The translations under genes and the position numbers were made by a program. A DNA stretch of 64,000 nt. Source: Cellulomonas denverensis. GTDB taxonomy: Bacteria > Actinomycetota > Actinomycetes > Actinomycetales > Cellulomonadaceae. The notes beneath the pieces are model-generated. The model saw only the letters and a program-made list of their open reading frames with translations. It did no database searches and was not told where the DNA came from. Below, piece by piece: positions 9,058-17,628 of the stretch. Position 1 is the first letter of the stretch. The number at the start of each line of letters is the position of its first letter. Location of the stretch: contig NZ_JAAXOX010000003.1 in NCBI RefSeq assembly GCF_012396125.1, forward strand, positions 248,001-312,000, given 5' to 3'.

Positions 9058-9840
9058 ATGTCCGAGCCGCAGGAACCGAACGAGTCGATCAGCGCCGCCG
9101 CGCGCGCCCTGGCCGATGCCACCTCGGCGCTGACCCGCGCCCTGGGCGAGGAGGTGCAGGCACTCGGACCGCAGCTCTCCGAGACCCTCGCGTCCTCGCT
9201 CGGCGAGACCTCGCGCGGCCTGTTCGTCGTCTCGGGTCGACTCAGCAACTCCGCCCGGGCCAAGCGCGGCCGGGCGGGCCGGCGGGCCCAGCAGGTCGAA
9301 CAGACCCGCGCCGACCTGCTCGCCGCCGCCGCGACCGCCTTCGCCGAGCACGGGTACGAGGGGGCGTCGGTGGGGGAGATCGCCGCGCTGGCCGGCTACA
9401 CCAAGGGCGCGGTCTACGCGCACTTCGGCTCCAAGGAGGAGCTGCTGCACGCCCTGGTCAGCGAGATCGACGACGGCGACGAGCGGAACCCATTCGCCTG
9501 GCTGACCGGCGACGGGCCGAACATCGACGCCCTGACCACCGAGATCCTGGCCTCCCAGCAGGACCCGCGCACCCTGCTCGCGGTCGAGGTCTACCTGTAC
9601 GCGATGCGCCACCCCGAAGGCGGCTCCACCGTGACCGACCGGTACCGGGCCAACCTCGACCGGTTCACCGAGCGGGTCACCGCCCTCCGCGGCGAACGGG
9701 ACGCCCGGGAGGTCGCCTTCGCCGCGCTCGCCGTGATCAACAACGCCGTGCTCTACGGCGCCGCCGTCGACGACCCCGAGGCCAACGCCCGCGCCGCCGC
9801 CCGCCAGGTCGCCCGGCTACTGGAGCCCGACCCGCGCTGA
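9058..9840 (+). CDS. TetR-family regulator with long N-terminal extension
   Basis: This 260-residue protein has a TetR helix-turn-helix at about residues 82-130 (RADLLAAAATAFAEHGYEGASVGEIAALAG then YTKGAVYAHFGSKEELLHAL). Most TetR proteins begin with this domain. Here about 80 residues precede it: an Ala-rich, probably helical stretch (10-60) and a basic linker (NSARAKRGRAGRRAQQ). The C-terminal half is the expected helical ligand or dimer domain. It is divergent from the ABC exporter across three palindromic sites, so it probably represses the exporter and itself. No closer in-frame ATG with a good ribosome site was seen before the HTH. Confidence 0.88.
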   Translation: MSEPQEPNESISAAARALADATSALTRALGEEVQALGPQLSETLASSLGETSRGLFVVSGRLSNSARAKRGRAGRRAQQVEQTRADLLAAAATAFAEHGYEGASVGEIAALAGYTKGAVYAHFGSKEELLHALVSEIDDGDERNPFAWLTGDGPNIDALTTEILASQQDPRTLLAVEVYLYAMRHPEGGSTVTDRYRANLDRFTERVTALRGERDAREVAFAALAVINNAVLYGAAVDDPEANARAAARQVARLLEPDPR

Positions 9841-9844
9841 GTCG

Positions 9845-10351
9845 CTACCCGTCCGCTCGTGCGGGCGGCGCCGACGGGGCCGACCGGGCCAACCGCACCG
9901 GCATCGCCACCCACAACACCGCGAGCACCACCAGCACCACCGCACCCGCGACGATCCCCGCCGTCCGGTTCAGCACGATGTCGAACAGCAGCAGCGCCGA
10001 CCCCGCCAGCACCAGCGCCAGCGCCGCCAACCCCGCCTGCGCCAACCGGTCCGCGTGCTCCACCAGTGACGCCTTGCGATGCCGCCGGAACAGCACCCGG
10101 TGCAACGACACCGGCGCCACGATCAACGCCGTCGCGGAGATCGCCAGCACCACCAGCACCAGGTACACCGCGCGCTGGTAGTCGTCCAACTCGGTGAACC
10201 GGGACTGGAACGGCACCGTCAACAGGAACCCGGTCAGGATCTGCACCCCGGTCTGCGCCACCCGCAGCTCCTGCAGCAGCTCGTTCCAGTTCCGGTCCAT
10301 CCGCTCCGCGACCGACTCGTCCCGGTCGTCGGTGGGGTCGGCGTCCACCAT
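9845..10351 (-). CDS. Small membrane protein, DUF6328-like
   Basis: This is a 168-residue membrane protein of unknown function. After a charged N-terminal stretch (about 40 residues, RNWNELLQELRVAQTGVQILTGFLL) it has four predicted helices: about 38-52, 64-84, 108-125 and 132-150. A basic loop, LHRVLFRRHRKASLVEHAD, lies between helices 2 and 3. The LRVxQTGxQxLxGFLL and PFQxRF pattern fits the actinobacterial DUF6328 family, sometimes labelled a sodium:proton antiporter without good evidence. It stands alone, convergent with the TetR gene, 4 nt from its stop. Confidence 0.75.
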   Translation of the reverse strand: MVDADPTDDRDESVAERMDRNWNELLQELRVAQTGVQILTGFLLTVPFQSRFTELDDYQRAVYLVLVVLAISATALIVAPVSLHRVLFRRHRKASLVEHADRLAQAGLAALALVLAGSALLLFDIVLNRTAGIVAGAVVLVVLAVLWVAMPVRLARSAPSAPPARADG

Positions 10352-10510
10352 CGTTCCTCCAGCTCACCGTGCCACGCCCGGTCCCGGCGCCAGGCTCCGA
10401 CATGGTGCCGCCCCACGCGCCCGAGCGCACGCGGGAATGACGGTGCGAGCAGCGTGGTTGCACCCGTAGACTGTCTGGTGCCGCCTCGCGCGGTGGTTGA
10501 CAACTTCACA

Positions 10511-10878
10511 GGGGGTGATCGGTTTCGACGGTGATCGTCGATCCAGGGGAAGCGGGCCGAGGATGCATGGTCATCTCGTCAACGCTCCATGCAAACCTAT
10601 AGGTGCCGATTCCAAGCGCACCGACTTCGCCCTCGCCGCCTGAGCGAGCCTCGAAGTCCGTCAGCCTGAGCTAGCTTCCGACTCAGATCCTGGCGTCATC
10701 TAGGGAGCCACTGCTCGTAGTCTTCGTCATCGGGGCTGCGGGGACTTTCAGGTGACTGGGCCCGTCCACCACTTGTCCGCGTGAGGGTGGGGGCCGAGAA
10801 AAGCAGCAGCGGACTGCGCCCGGAGAAGCCCTGGTTCCACGTCATCGGACGCGGGTTCGATTCCCGCCACCTCCACTC
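10511..10878 (+). ncRNA. ssrA: Transfer-messenger RNA (tmRNA)
   Basis: tmRNA rescues stalled ribosomes with SmpB and tags the nascent protein for proteolysis. The 5' end GGGGGTGATCGGTTTCGAC pairs with the 3' end: GGGGGTG (10511-10517) against CACCTCC (10868-10874), seven pairs with one G-U. The T-arm GCGGGTTCGATTCCCGC precedes it. The tag frame starts at GCC 10605 and reads ADSKRTDFALAA, then TGA at 10641-10643. The ALAA end is the usual ClpXP degron. The discriminator A (10875) is followed by CTC, not CCA, so CCA must be added after transcription. It lies 7 kb from smpB. Confidence 0.95.
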
Positions 10879-10900
10879 TGTGATGCCTCAGGCATCGTCA

Positions 10901-10937
10901 ACGGCTGAACCCCCGGGTCGGGGGTTCAGCCGTTTTT
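10901..10937 (+). terminator. Rho-independent terminator of ssrA
   Basis: A perfect 14-bp inverted repeat (10901-10914 with 10920-10933, arm ACGGCTGAACCCCC) has a 5-nt loop and is followed directly by a T-run (TTTTT, 10933-10937). It lies 26 nt past the tmRNA 3' end. This is the clearest intrinsic terminator in the window. The bases from here to about 11150 hold no convincing gene. Confidence 0.9.
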
Positions 10938-11169
10938 CGTGGAAGCAGTCGCCGGAGCTGGCGAGTCGGCAGTCGCGCCACAGGCGGTCGCGGCGAACTC
11001 GGGACCTCGGTCCCCGACCGGCACCCCGACACCTCATCAGCCTGGCCACAGTCGCTCGCCGGCTCCGCCGCGGGGACCTTAGGCCCGGGCCGGATGTCCC
11101 CACTACCTGCGGTTTCGCGGTCCTACCGTGCTCTTGACCCACCCAGCAATGGCGCCAGGAGGTACTGCG

Positions 11170-12216
11170 ATGAAGGCACTCGTCTACCAGGGAGAAGGAC
11201 GCACGTCGTGGGACACCGTCCCGGACGCCACGGTCCAGGACTCCACGGACATCGTCGTCCAGGTCGACACCACCACGATCTGCGGCACCGACCTGCACAT
11301 CCTCAAGGGTGATGTGCCGGCGGTGAAGCCCGGCACGATCCTCGGTCACGAGGCGGTCGGCACGATCGTGGACGTCGGGTCCTCGGTGACGTCCCTCAAG
11401 GTGGGGGACCGGGTGCTGGTGCCGGCGATCACCTCCTGCGGTTCCTGCGTGTACTGCCGCCGCCAGATGCCCAGCCACTGCCAGGCGGTCGGCGGGATCG
11501 GCTGGATCTTCGGGCACCTGATCGACGGGACCCAGGCCGAGTACGTCCGGGTGCCCTACGGCGAGACCTCCGTGCACAAGCTGGCCGAGGACATCCCCGA
11601 CGAGCAGGCCATCTTCCTGGCGGACATCTTCCCCACCGGCTTCGAGATGGGCGTGCGCTACGGCAAGGTCAAGCCCGGTGACGTGGTGGCCGTCGTCGGG
11701 GTCGGCCCGGTGGGGCTGGCCGCCGTCGCCACCGCCGGCCTGTACGGCGCAGCCAAGATCATCGCGGTGGGGCGGTCGCAGCCGCGCATCGATCAGGCGC
11801 TCACCATGGGTGCGACGCACGGGATCACGACCAACGATCCCGACTGGAAGGCTCAGGTGATGGCCCTGACCGACGGTCTGGGCGTGGACGTGGTGATCGA
11901 GGCCGTGGGCGTGCCGCAGACCTTGGGTGACGCGTTCAGCATCGTGCGTCCGGGCGGCCACGTGGCGAACGCCGGTGTGCACGGCACGTCGTTCACGTTG
12001 CCGATCGAGGACCTGTGGATCCAGAACATCACCTTCTCCACCGGCCTGGTGGACGGCGTCACCGTGCCGATCCTGCTCGACCTGATCCGGGCCGGGCGGA
12101 TCCACCCCGAGGTCATGGGCACGCACAGCTTCGTGCTCGACGAGATCGAGAAGGCGTACGAGGTCTTCTCCGACTCCCCGAAGCACGGGTGCCTGAAGAC
12201 CGTCATCCGTCGCTGA
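11170..12216 (+). CDS. Zinc-dependent alcohol dehydrogenase (MDR family)
   Basis: This is a 348-residue medium-chain NAD(P)-dependent alcohol dehydrogenase. The catalytic zinc ligands are visible in TTICGTDLHI (Cys about 38) and GHEAVGTI (His-Glu about 60). A structural-zinc cysteine cluster appears as SCGSCVYCRRQMPSHC (about 93-108), and the Rossmann motif is VVGVGPVGLAAV (about 175). The style resembles Pseudomonas-type and formaldehyde/alcohol dehydrogenases with FPTGFEMGV. ATG 11170, with AGGAGG 9 nt upstream, is chosen over an in-frame upstream start at 11128. It is a single gene, ended by the hairpin at 12225. The physiological substrate is unknown. Confidence 0.9.
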   Translation: MKALVYQGEGRTSWDTVPDATVQDSTDIVVQVDTTTICGTDLHILKGDVPAVKPGTILGHEAVGTIVDVGSSVTSLKVGDRVLVPAITSCGSCVYCRRQMPSHCQAVGGIGWIFGHLIDGTQAEYVRVPYGETSVHKLAEDIPDEQAIFLADIFPTGFEMGVRYGKVKPGDVVAVVGVGPVGLAAVATAGLYGAAKIIAVGRSQPRIDQALTMGATHGITTNDPDWKAQVMALTDGLGVDVVIEAVGVPQTLGDAFSIVRPGGHVANAGVHGTSFTLPIEDLWIQNITFSTGLVDGVTVPILLDLIRAGRIHPEVMGTHSFVLDEIEKAYEVFSDSPKHGCLKTVIRR

Positions 12217-12224
12217 CCGGCCGT

Positions 12225-12262
12225 GGGCAGAGCCGCTCTCCGGCCCCGGGGCGGCTCTGCCC
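12225..12262. terminator. Bidirectional hairpin between adh and the accessory Sec operon
   Basis: A perfect 12-bp inverted repeat (GGGCAGAGCCGC at 12225-12236, complement at 12251-12262) has a 14-nt GC-rich loop. It lies 8 nt past the alcohol dehydrogenase stop and between two convergent transcription units, so it may stop both. No T-run follows, which is common in GC-rich actinobacteria. The rest of the gap, to 12449, holds no gene that could be supported. Confidence 0.65.
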
Positions 12263-12449
12263 ATGCCACCCCTGCGACCGCTGCCGGGCTGAGCCTTCGG
12301 TCGCACCGGTTTGTTGCGCTCAGTTCGTCAGCGGTGTGTCGAGGTCGGCTGCCGCGTTGACGATCTCGGTGCGGATGGGCCGAAGTCGGCGTTGGTAGAC
12401 GTGGGGCGGCAGGCCGGGGAGACCGGGCGCGGCGGGGGAGGCGCCCGCC

Positions 12450-13751
12450 CTACTCCAGCACACGCCGCCAGTCCGTCCCCGTCGACAGCCGACCCTGCTG
12501 CCCGTGCAGCGCGTTCAGCGCCTGCGCCCGCCCCTCCGGGCCGGACAGCGCCCCGCCGAGCCAGCTGACCAGCTCCGGCACGGACCCGGCGACCAGCGCG
12601 TGCTCGGGGACTTTGGCGTGCGGGGCGAGGGCGAGCACGACCAGGTTCAGGTAGTACGCGGCGTCGGCGGCGTCGAGCACCTGGGGGCCGGTGTTGAGGT
12701 CGAGGTAGACGGCGGCGCGGGCGAGCTCGTGGGTGAGGGCGGCGTGCGTGATGGTGGGCAGCAGCCGGAGGTGGGGGTGGGCGCGGGCCAGGGCGTGCAG
12801 GCGGTCGCTCATCTGGGTGAGGGCGGCGACGGTGAAGGTGACGTCGGGGAACGCCATGAGCAGCTCGGGCAGGCCGGGCAGCTCGTCGGTGGCGGTGAGG
12901 GTGAAAGTGCTGCGTGCGCCGGGGTCGGGGTGGCGTGCGAACTGGTCGAGCGGGGTGAGGTGCTCCAGGCGCAGGGGGGTGTGCGGGAACTCGGCGGCGA
13001 TCCTGCGGCGGTGGCGGTCGTCGGCGAAGGCGATGCCGGTCAGGGCCTTGGGGTCGGCGAGTTCGGTGACCATGTTGCCGGGGACCTCGCCGGGCAGCGG
13101 TTCGTGCCAGAACAGGGTGGTGTTCGGGCGGCGGGCGCGGTCGCGGGTGACGAACAGGGGGTAGGACAGCGAGTCGATGAGGACGTGCTGGTCGTCGAGG
13201 TGCTGGTCGTCCAGGAAGTGCGAGACGAAGTCGGTGAGGGTGCCGAAGGTGAGCAGCCGGTGGGCGGAGCGCAGGGTGACGGTGCGGGCGACGTGCTGGA
13301 CCTCGATGGTCCACGGGCCGGGGCCGCGGTAGACGGTCTGGTACGGCACGGCGTCGGCGTAGTGGGTGGTGGCGTAGCGGTGGCCGTACCGGTCGTAGTG
13401 GTCGGTGCGGTCGAGCGCGCCGCCGGGCAGCAGCCAGTCGACGCTCTCGACCTGGCGGAAGGTGTTCGGCTCGTAGTGGATCCGGCCGATCGGGTGGCCC
13501 TCCCGCAGGATGTCGCCGTGCGGGCCGCGGTCCTGGCGGATCTCGCACCAGGGTGGCACCGGCACCTGATCGAAGAACAGGGGTTCGCCGGTGCGGTCCA
13601 GGCCGGTGTAGGCGGTGAACGGGCACAGCACGCCCTCGGGCAGGTCGCCCTCGTACCGGATGACCACCGGGGTGGCGTCGATGCCGGCGGCGGCCAGGGA
13701 GTGCAGCAGCAGTCGGGAGCCGTGACCGAGGGTGTCGAGCAGGACTAGCAC
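12450..13751 (-). CDS. gtfB: Accessory Sec glycosyltransferase co-subunit GtfB
   Basis: In streptococcal and staphylococcal systems GtfB binds the adhesin substrate and pairs with GtfA to form the O-GlcNAc transferase that starts glycosylation of serine-rich repeat proteins. This 433-residue protein (about 445 in streptococci) has an N-terminal half with VLLDTLGHGSRLLLHSLAAAGI and a C-terminal Rossmann-like half (TFTLTATDELPGLPELLMAFPDVTFTVAALTQMS, YLDLNTGPQVLDA) that looks catalytically degenerate, as in known GtfB. GTG 13751 overlaps the gtfA stop by 7 bp. It is the last gene of the operon. Identification rests on length, position and remote sequence style. Confidence 0.82.
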   Translation of the reverse strand: MLVLLDTLGHGSRLLLHSLAAAGIDATPVVIRYEGDLPEGVLCPFTAYTGLDRTGEPLFFDQVPVPPWCEIRQDRGPHGDILREGHPIGRIHYEPNTFRQVESVDWLLPGGALDRTDHYDRYGHRYATTHYADAVPYQTVYRGPGPWTIEVQHVARTVTLRSAHRLLTFGTLTDFVSHFLDDQHLDDQHVLIDSLSYPLFVTRDRARRPNTTLFWHEPLPGEVPGNMVTELADPKALTGIAFADDRHRRRIAAEFPHTPLRLEHLTPLDQFARHPDPGARSTFTLTATDELPGLPELLMAFPDVTFTVAALTQMSDRLHALARAHPHLRLLPTITHAALTHELARAAVYLDLNTGPQVLDAADAAYYLNLVVLALAPHAKVPEHALVAGSVPELVSWLGGALSGPEGRAQALNALHGQQGRLSTGTDWRRVLE

Positions 13752-15307
13752 GGCGCCTCCCCGGCGAGCAGGAGTTCCCACTGCCGGCGGACCCGGTCGG
13801 CGCTGTACTCGGTGGCGGTGTCCAGGGCTCCCCGGCGCAGGTGGTCCAGGGTGCCGGAGGTGAGGGTGTCGACGATGGCGCGGGCCAGGGCGGGGACGTC
13901 GCGCAGCGGGGCGCCGGGGGTGGTGGGCACCAGGTGACCGTTCACGCCGGGGCGGATCAGTTCGCGGTTGCCGTAGTCGACGTCGAAGCCGATCACCGGC
14001 AGCCCCTCGGTCAGCGCCTCCAGCAGGGACAGCCCGAAGCCCTCGGAGGTGGAGGCCGACACGTAGAGCGCGTACCGGCCGAGCACCCCGGTGAGGTCGC
14101 GGTGCCCGAGCAGTCGGACGCAGTCCTGGGTGCCGGTCTCGGCGATGGCGGCGGTCAGGCCGGTGCGGTCGCCCTCGCCGTAGATGTCCAGGTGCAGGCC
14201 GGGCAGGGTGGCGCGGGCGGCGGTGACGGCGCGGACCAGCACGTCCAGGTGCTTCTCCTCGGCGAGCCGGCTGGCGGTGACCAGGGCCAGCGGGTCGTAG
14301 CCGTCGGCCGGTGCGGGGGTGCGGGCGACCCCGACCGGGATCCGGTGCACCGGGGGCGCGCCGGTGGGGAAACGCGCGGCGAGCTGGGCGGTGAGCGTCT
14401 CCTGCTGGCGGCGGGTGGACACGATCAGGCCGTCGATGAGTTCGGGCCGGGTGAACACGTGCTCGTAGTGGTTGTTCCACAGCAGCACGCCGTCCTGCAG
14501 CTGCTTGAGGTCGACGTGTTCGGCGTGCACGACGGAGAACAGCCGCCGGTCGCCGATCACCGGGTACACCGCGTCGATCACGTCCAGCGCGCGGTCCACG
14601 ATCACCACGTCGTCCGGCCGGTCCAGCAGCCGTTCCAGGACGTAGCGGAAGAACGCCGACCGGCCCTCCAGCAGGACGTCGCCACCGAACGAGTCCGGGC
14701 GGCCGCGGCGGACCGGCCGGTCGTACAGCGGCGAGGCCGGGGTGATCGTGGTGCGCAGGATCGGGCGGTCCGGGTCGCCGGTGTGGGTCTGGGTGGCCGC
14801 GAGCCGGCCGTCCGGGGTGAGGAAGTCCCGGCGGACCAGCCGGCCGGCGTGGAAGTGCTCGATGTTGTTCAGGCTCTGGTCGTAGTGCTCGGCGCGGACC
14901 AGCTGGTCGCCGGTGTGGGTCTCCACCCGGTCCACCCGGCCGTCGGCGACGGTCCAGATCCGATACCGCACCGGGGAACCGGGTAGGGCGACCTCGGTGC
15001 GGTCGGGCAGCACCACCGGCTCGGCGTACGGCTGGCCGAGGGTGGACAGGAACTCCGGGACGGTCAGGGTGTTCGGGGTGGTGCGGCGGCCGGTGACCAG
15101 GTCGTAGATCCACAGCACCCGGTCGCGGGGCAGGCCGAGCGGGTCGGTGAACAGGCACAGGTTGGTGCCCAGGTAGTCGGTGAAGACGTAGCGGTCGTCC
15201 ACCCAGTCGATCCCGGCCAGCAGCTCGCGCCGGTAGCGCTGGGCGTACTCGACCCCGCTGGAGGCGCGGCCGACCGCCTTGTTCAGGTTGACGACGCGCA
15301 CGGTCAC
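13745..15307 (-). CDS. gtfA: Accessory Sec glycosyltransferase GtfA (O-GlcNAc transferase, GT4)
   Basis: GtfA is the catalytic GT-B glycosyltransferase that adds GlcNAc to Ser/Thr of the repeat adhesin in the cytoplasm before export. The 520-residue product starts VTVRVVNLNKAVGRASSGVEYAQRYR, like streptococcal GtfA (xNxGxxxxxSGVExAQxYR). The C-terminal GT4 signature is YVSASTSEGFGLSLLEALTEGLPVIGFDVDYG, with the EGFGLSLLE donor-sugar motif, then NRELIRPGVNGHLV. The inserted beta-rich region (about 60-230) corresponds to the domain that contacts GtfB and substrate. GTG 15307 shares GTGA with the secA2 stop. A second GTG two codons later is possible. Confidence 0.9.
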   Translation of the reverse strand: MTVRVVNLNKAVGRASSGVEYAQRYRRELLAGIDWVDDRYVFTDYLGTNLCLFTDPLGLPRDRVLWIYDLVTGRRTTPNTLTVPEFLSTLGQPYAEPVVLPDRTEVALPGSPVRYRIWTVADGRVDRVETHTGDQLVRAEHYDQSLNNIEHFHAGRLVRRDFLTPDGRLAATQTHTGDPDRPILRTTITPASPLYDRPVRRGRPDSFGGDVLLEGRSAFFRYVLERLLDRPDDVVIVDRALDVIDAVYPVIGDRRLFSVVHAEHVDLKQLQDGVLLWNNHYEHVFTRPELIDGLIVSTRRQQETLTAQLAARFPTGAPPVHRIPVGVARTPAPADGYDPLALVTASRLAEEKHLDVLVRAVTAARATLPGLHLDIYGEGDRTGLTAAIAETGTQDCVRLLGHRDLTGVLGRYALYVSASTSEGFGLSLLEALTEGLPVIGFDVDYGNRELIRPGVNGHLVPTTPGAPLRDVPALARAIVDTLTSGTLDHLRRGALDTATEYSADRVRRQWELLLAGEAPC

Positions 15308-17628
15308 GCGAACTGGATGACCAGGCCGCCGTCGGCGCCCCGCTCGATCCGGCTCAGGCAGAGCAACCGGACGATGTCCCGGTCGATCCGCCGCTTCATC
15401 TCCTCGAATGCGAAGTACGCCTCCCGCCGGTACTCGTACTCCACCTTGTGTTGGGCCATGTTCCGATCCTGGACCACGGTCTTGAGCTGCTCCAGGAAGT
15501 CGACCTGTTCGATCCACGCCACGTCGATCGCCTTGAGGAAGATGATGTGCTCGAACCGGGTGTACAGCTCGGTGTCGGCCAGGAACTCGACTTTCTCCCG
15601 GATCGCCTGCTCGGCGACCTCGGTCAGCAGGGCGTGCACCCGGTCCGGCCGGGAGGTGTCCAGCTCGTCGATCCGGTCCGGCAGGTGGTAGCTCAGGTTG
15701 TCGAAGATGTACCGCCGCACCGCCCACCGGTCGGCCCAGGCACCGGCGGACCCGGCCTCGGTCAGCACCCGGTCGATCAGCAGCCGCAGGTCGTCCTGGC
15801 CGAGCGGCTCGGCGGTGATGATCCGGTCGCGCTGGGCGTAGACCAGCTCCCGCTGCCGGGCCATCGCCACGTCGAAGTCCTTGGACAGGGTGCGGGCACC
15901 GGCGGCGGAGTCCTCGCTGGCCCGCTGCGCCCGGTCCAGCAACCGGCGCATGGTGCGCGGGCTGCGCGGCCGGTGGTGGATCCGGTGCTGGCGCACCGAG
16001 CCGAACTTCACGAACAGCTCGTCCTCCATCGAGGCGTAGAACCGGCTGCCGCCCGGGTCGCCCTGCCGTCCGGCCCGGCCACGGACCTGGCCGTCGACCC
16101 GCTGGTTCGGCATCTTCTCGGTGCCGATGATCACCAGGCCGCCCAGGGCCTTGGCCTCGGGGTCGAGCTTGATGTCGGTGCCGCGCCCGGCGATCAGGGT
16201 GGCGATGGTGATCGCCCCGACCCGGCCGGCCTCCTGGACCATCTGGGCCTCCTTGGCCTCGCTGAGCGCGTTGAGCAGGTTGTGCTCGATGCCGCGGTCG
16301 AGCAGGTGCTCGGACAGGGTGACCGAGCTCTGCACCGAGGCGGTGGTCACCAGGATCGGCCGGCCGGTCGCCCGGACCTCGTCCAGGTACTCCAGCACCA
16401 GGCGGTCCTTCTCCGCCCGGGTCGCCACCACGATGTCGGGCTCGTCGTACCGGATCACCGGGCGGTAGGTCGGGATCTCCACCACCTCGGTGCCGTAGGT
16501 CTCCCGCAGCTCCTTCTCCGCGCCCTTCGCGGTGCCGGTCATCCCGCCCATCCGGTCGAACATCAGGAACAGGTTCTGGTAGGTCACCGACGCCATCGCC
16601 CGGTTCTCGGTGCTGATCTCCAGGCGCTCGCGGCCCTCGATCGCCTGGTGCAGGCCGCCCTGGAGCTTGTTGCCCTCCAGCAGCCGGCCGGTGACGGCGC
16701 TGAGCAGGATCAGCTGCCCGCCGACCACCATGTAGTCGCGTAGCGGCTGGAAGGCGGTCCGGGCTCGCAGTGCCAGGTGCACGTGCCGGTTCAGCGAGAA
16801 CAGCTCCGGGTCGTACAGGTTGTCGACGTGGAAGAACCGGTGCGCGGCGGCGATCCCGGCGTCGGTCAGCGCGACCACACCGTCGCTCTCGTCGTACTCG
16901 TAGTCCAGGTCCTCCCGCAGGGTGGCGGCGAACTCGTCGGCCAGCGGGTAGAGGTTCGACTGCACCCGCGGCGACCCGGAGATCACCAGCGGCATCTGCG
17001 CCAGATCGAGCAGGACGGCGTCCGCCTCGTCGATCAGGACGTAGTGGAACGGGCGCAGGTACTTCTCCTCACTGGTGCCGACCAGGTTCTCCAGCAGGTA
17101 GTCGAAGCCGACCTTGTCGCTGGTGGAGTACACGATGTCGGCGGCGTAGATCTCCTTCTTCTGTGCGGCGGTGAAGTCCTCGGTGGGCACCTCCGGCACC
17201 CCGACCGCCAGGGTCAGCCCCATGAACGCGAACAGCGGCTCGAACTCCTCGGCGTCCCGGCGGGCCAGGTAGCCGTTGACCGTGACCAGCATCGCGCCCT
17301 GGCCGGACAGCGCGTTCAGGTACAGCGGGAGGGTGGCGGTCAGGCTCTTGCCCTCGCCGGTCTTCATCGCCGCGATGTCGCCCTGGTGCATCACGATCCC
17401 GGCCAGGAGCTGGTTCTCGTACGGGAACTTGCCGAGCACCCGCAGCGCCGCCTCCCGGATCGCGGCGAAGGCCTCGGGCAGCAGCTGGTCCGCCGTCTCG
17501 CCCTCGGCGATCCGCTGCCGGAACCGGCGGGTCTGGTCCTGCAGTTCGGCGTCGGTGAGTGCCCGCATCGCGTCCTGGTGGGACAGCACCTGGGCGATCA
17601 GCCGCTGCCGGCCGGCCTGGTCAGCCAC
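15304..17628 (-). CDS. secA2: Accessory Sec translocase ATPase SecA2
   Basis: SecA2 is the motor of the accessory Sec system and pushes the glycosylated adhesin through SecY2. The 774-residue protein has Walker A MKTGEGKS (about 88-95), Walker B LIDEAD (about 198-203), a preprotein-binding region, the GMTGTAK and GRGTDIKLD helicase motifs and VDGQVRGRAGRQGDPGGSRFY. It stops after the helical scaffold with no C-terminal zinc-binding tail, as is usual for SecA2 of the SecA2/SecY2 class. GTG 17628 overlaps asp3 by 8 bp. The neighbours asp1-3, secY2, gtfA and gtfB place it with adhesin export rather than the SecY2-independent mycobacterial SecA2 type. Confidence 0.95.
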   Translation of the reverse strand: MADQAGRQRLIAQVLSHQDAMRALTDAELQDQTRRFRQRIAEGETADQLLPEAFAAIREAALRVLGKFPYENQLLAGIVMHQGDIAAMKTGEGKSLTATLPLYLNALSGQGAMLVTVNGYLARRDAEEFEPLFAFMGLTLAVGVPEVPTEDFTAAQKKEIYAADIVYSTSDKVGFDYLLENLVGTSEEKYLRPFHYVLIDEADAVLLDLAQMPLVISGSPRVQSNLYPLADEFAATLREDLDYEYDESDGVVALTDAGIAAAHRFFHVDNLYDPELFSLNRHVHLALRARTAFQPLRDYMVVGGQLILLSAVTGRLLEGNKLQGGLHQAIEGRERLEISTENRAMASVTYQNLFLMFDRMGGMTGTAKGAEKELRETYGTEVVEIPTYRPVIRYDEPDIVVATRAEKDRLVLEYLDEVRATGRPILVTTASVQSSVTLSEHLLDRGIEHNLLNALSEAKEAQMVQEAGRVGAITIATLIAGRGTDIKLDPEAKALGGLVIIGTEKMPNQRVDGQVRGRAGRQGDPGGSRFYASMEDELFVKFGSVRQHRIHHRPRSPRTMRRLLDRAQRASEDSAAGARTLSKDFDVAMARQRELVYAQRDRIITAEPLGQDDLRLLIDRVLTEAGSAGAWADRWAVRRYIFDNLSYHLPDRIDELDTSRPDRVHALLTEVAEQAIREKVEFLADTELYTRFEHIIFLKAIDVAWIEQVDFLEQLKTVVQDRNMAQHKVEYEYRREAYFAFEEMKRRIDRDIVRLLCLSRIERGADGGLVIQFA

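Noticed and set aside
10460..10510. Defined promoter for ssrA
   Set aside because: TAGACT at 10467-10472 has no matching -35 at a sensible distance, so no promoter is called.
10511..12450. Genomic island integrated at the tmRNA 3' end
   Set aside because: No integrase gene and no second copy of the tmRNA 3' end was noticed, and base composition does not change. It is kept only as a question in the findings.
13700..15158. Extended 902-residue version of GtfB starting inside gtfA
   Set aside because: Everything upstream of GTG 13751 is shadow sequence of gtfA; the remaining 433 residues have the normal GtfB length.
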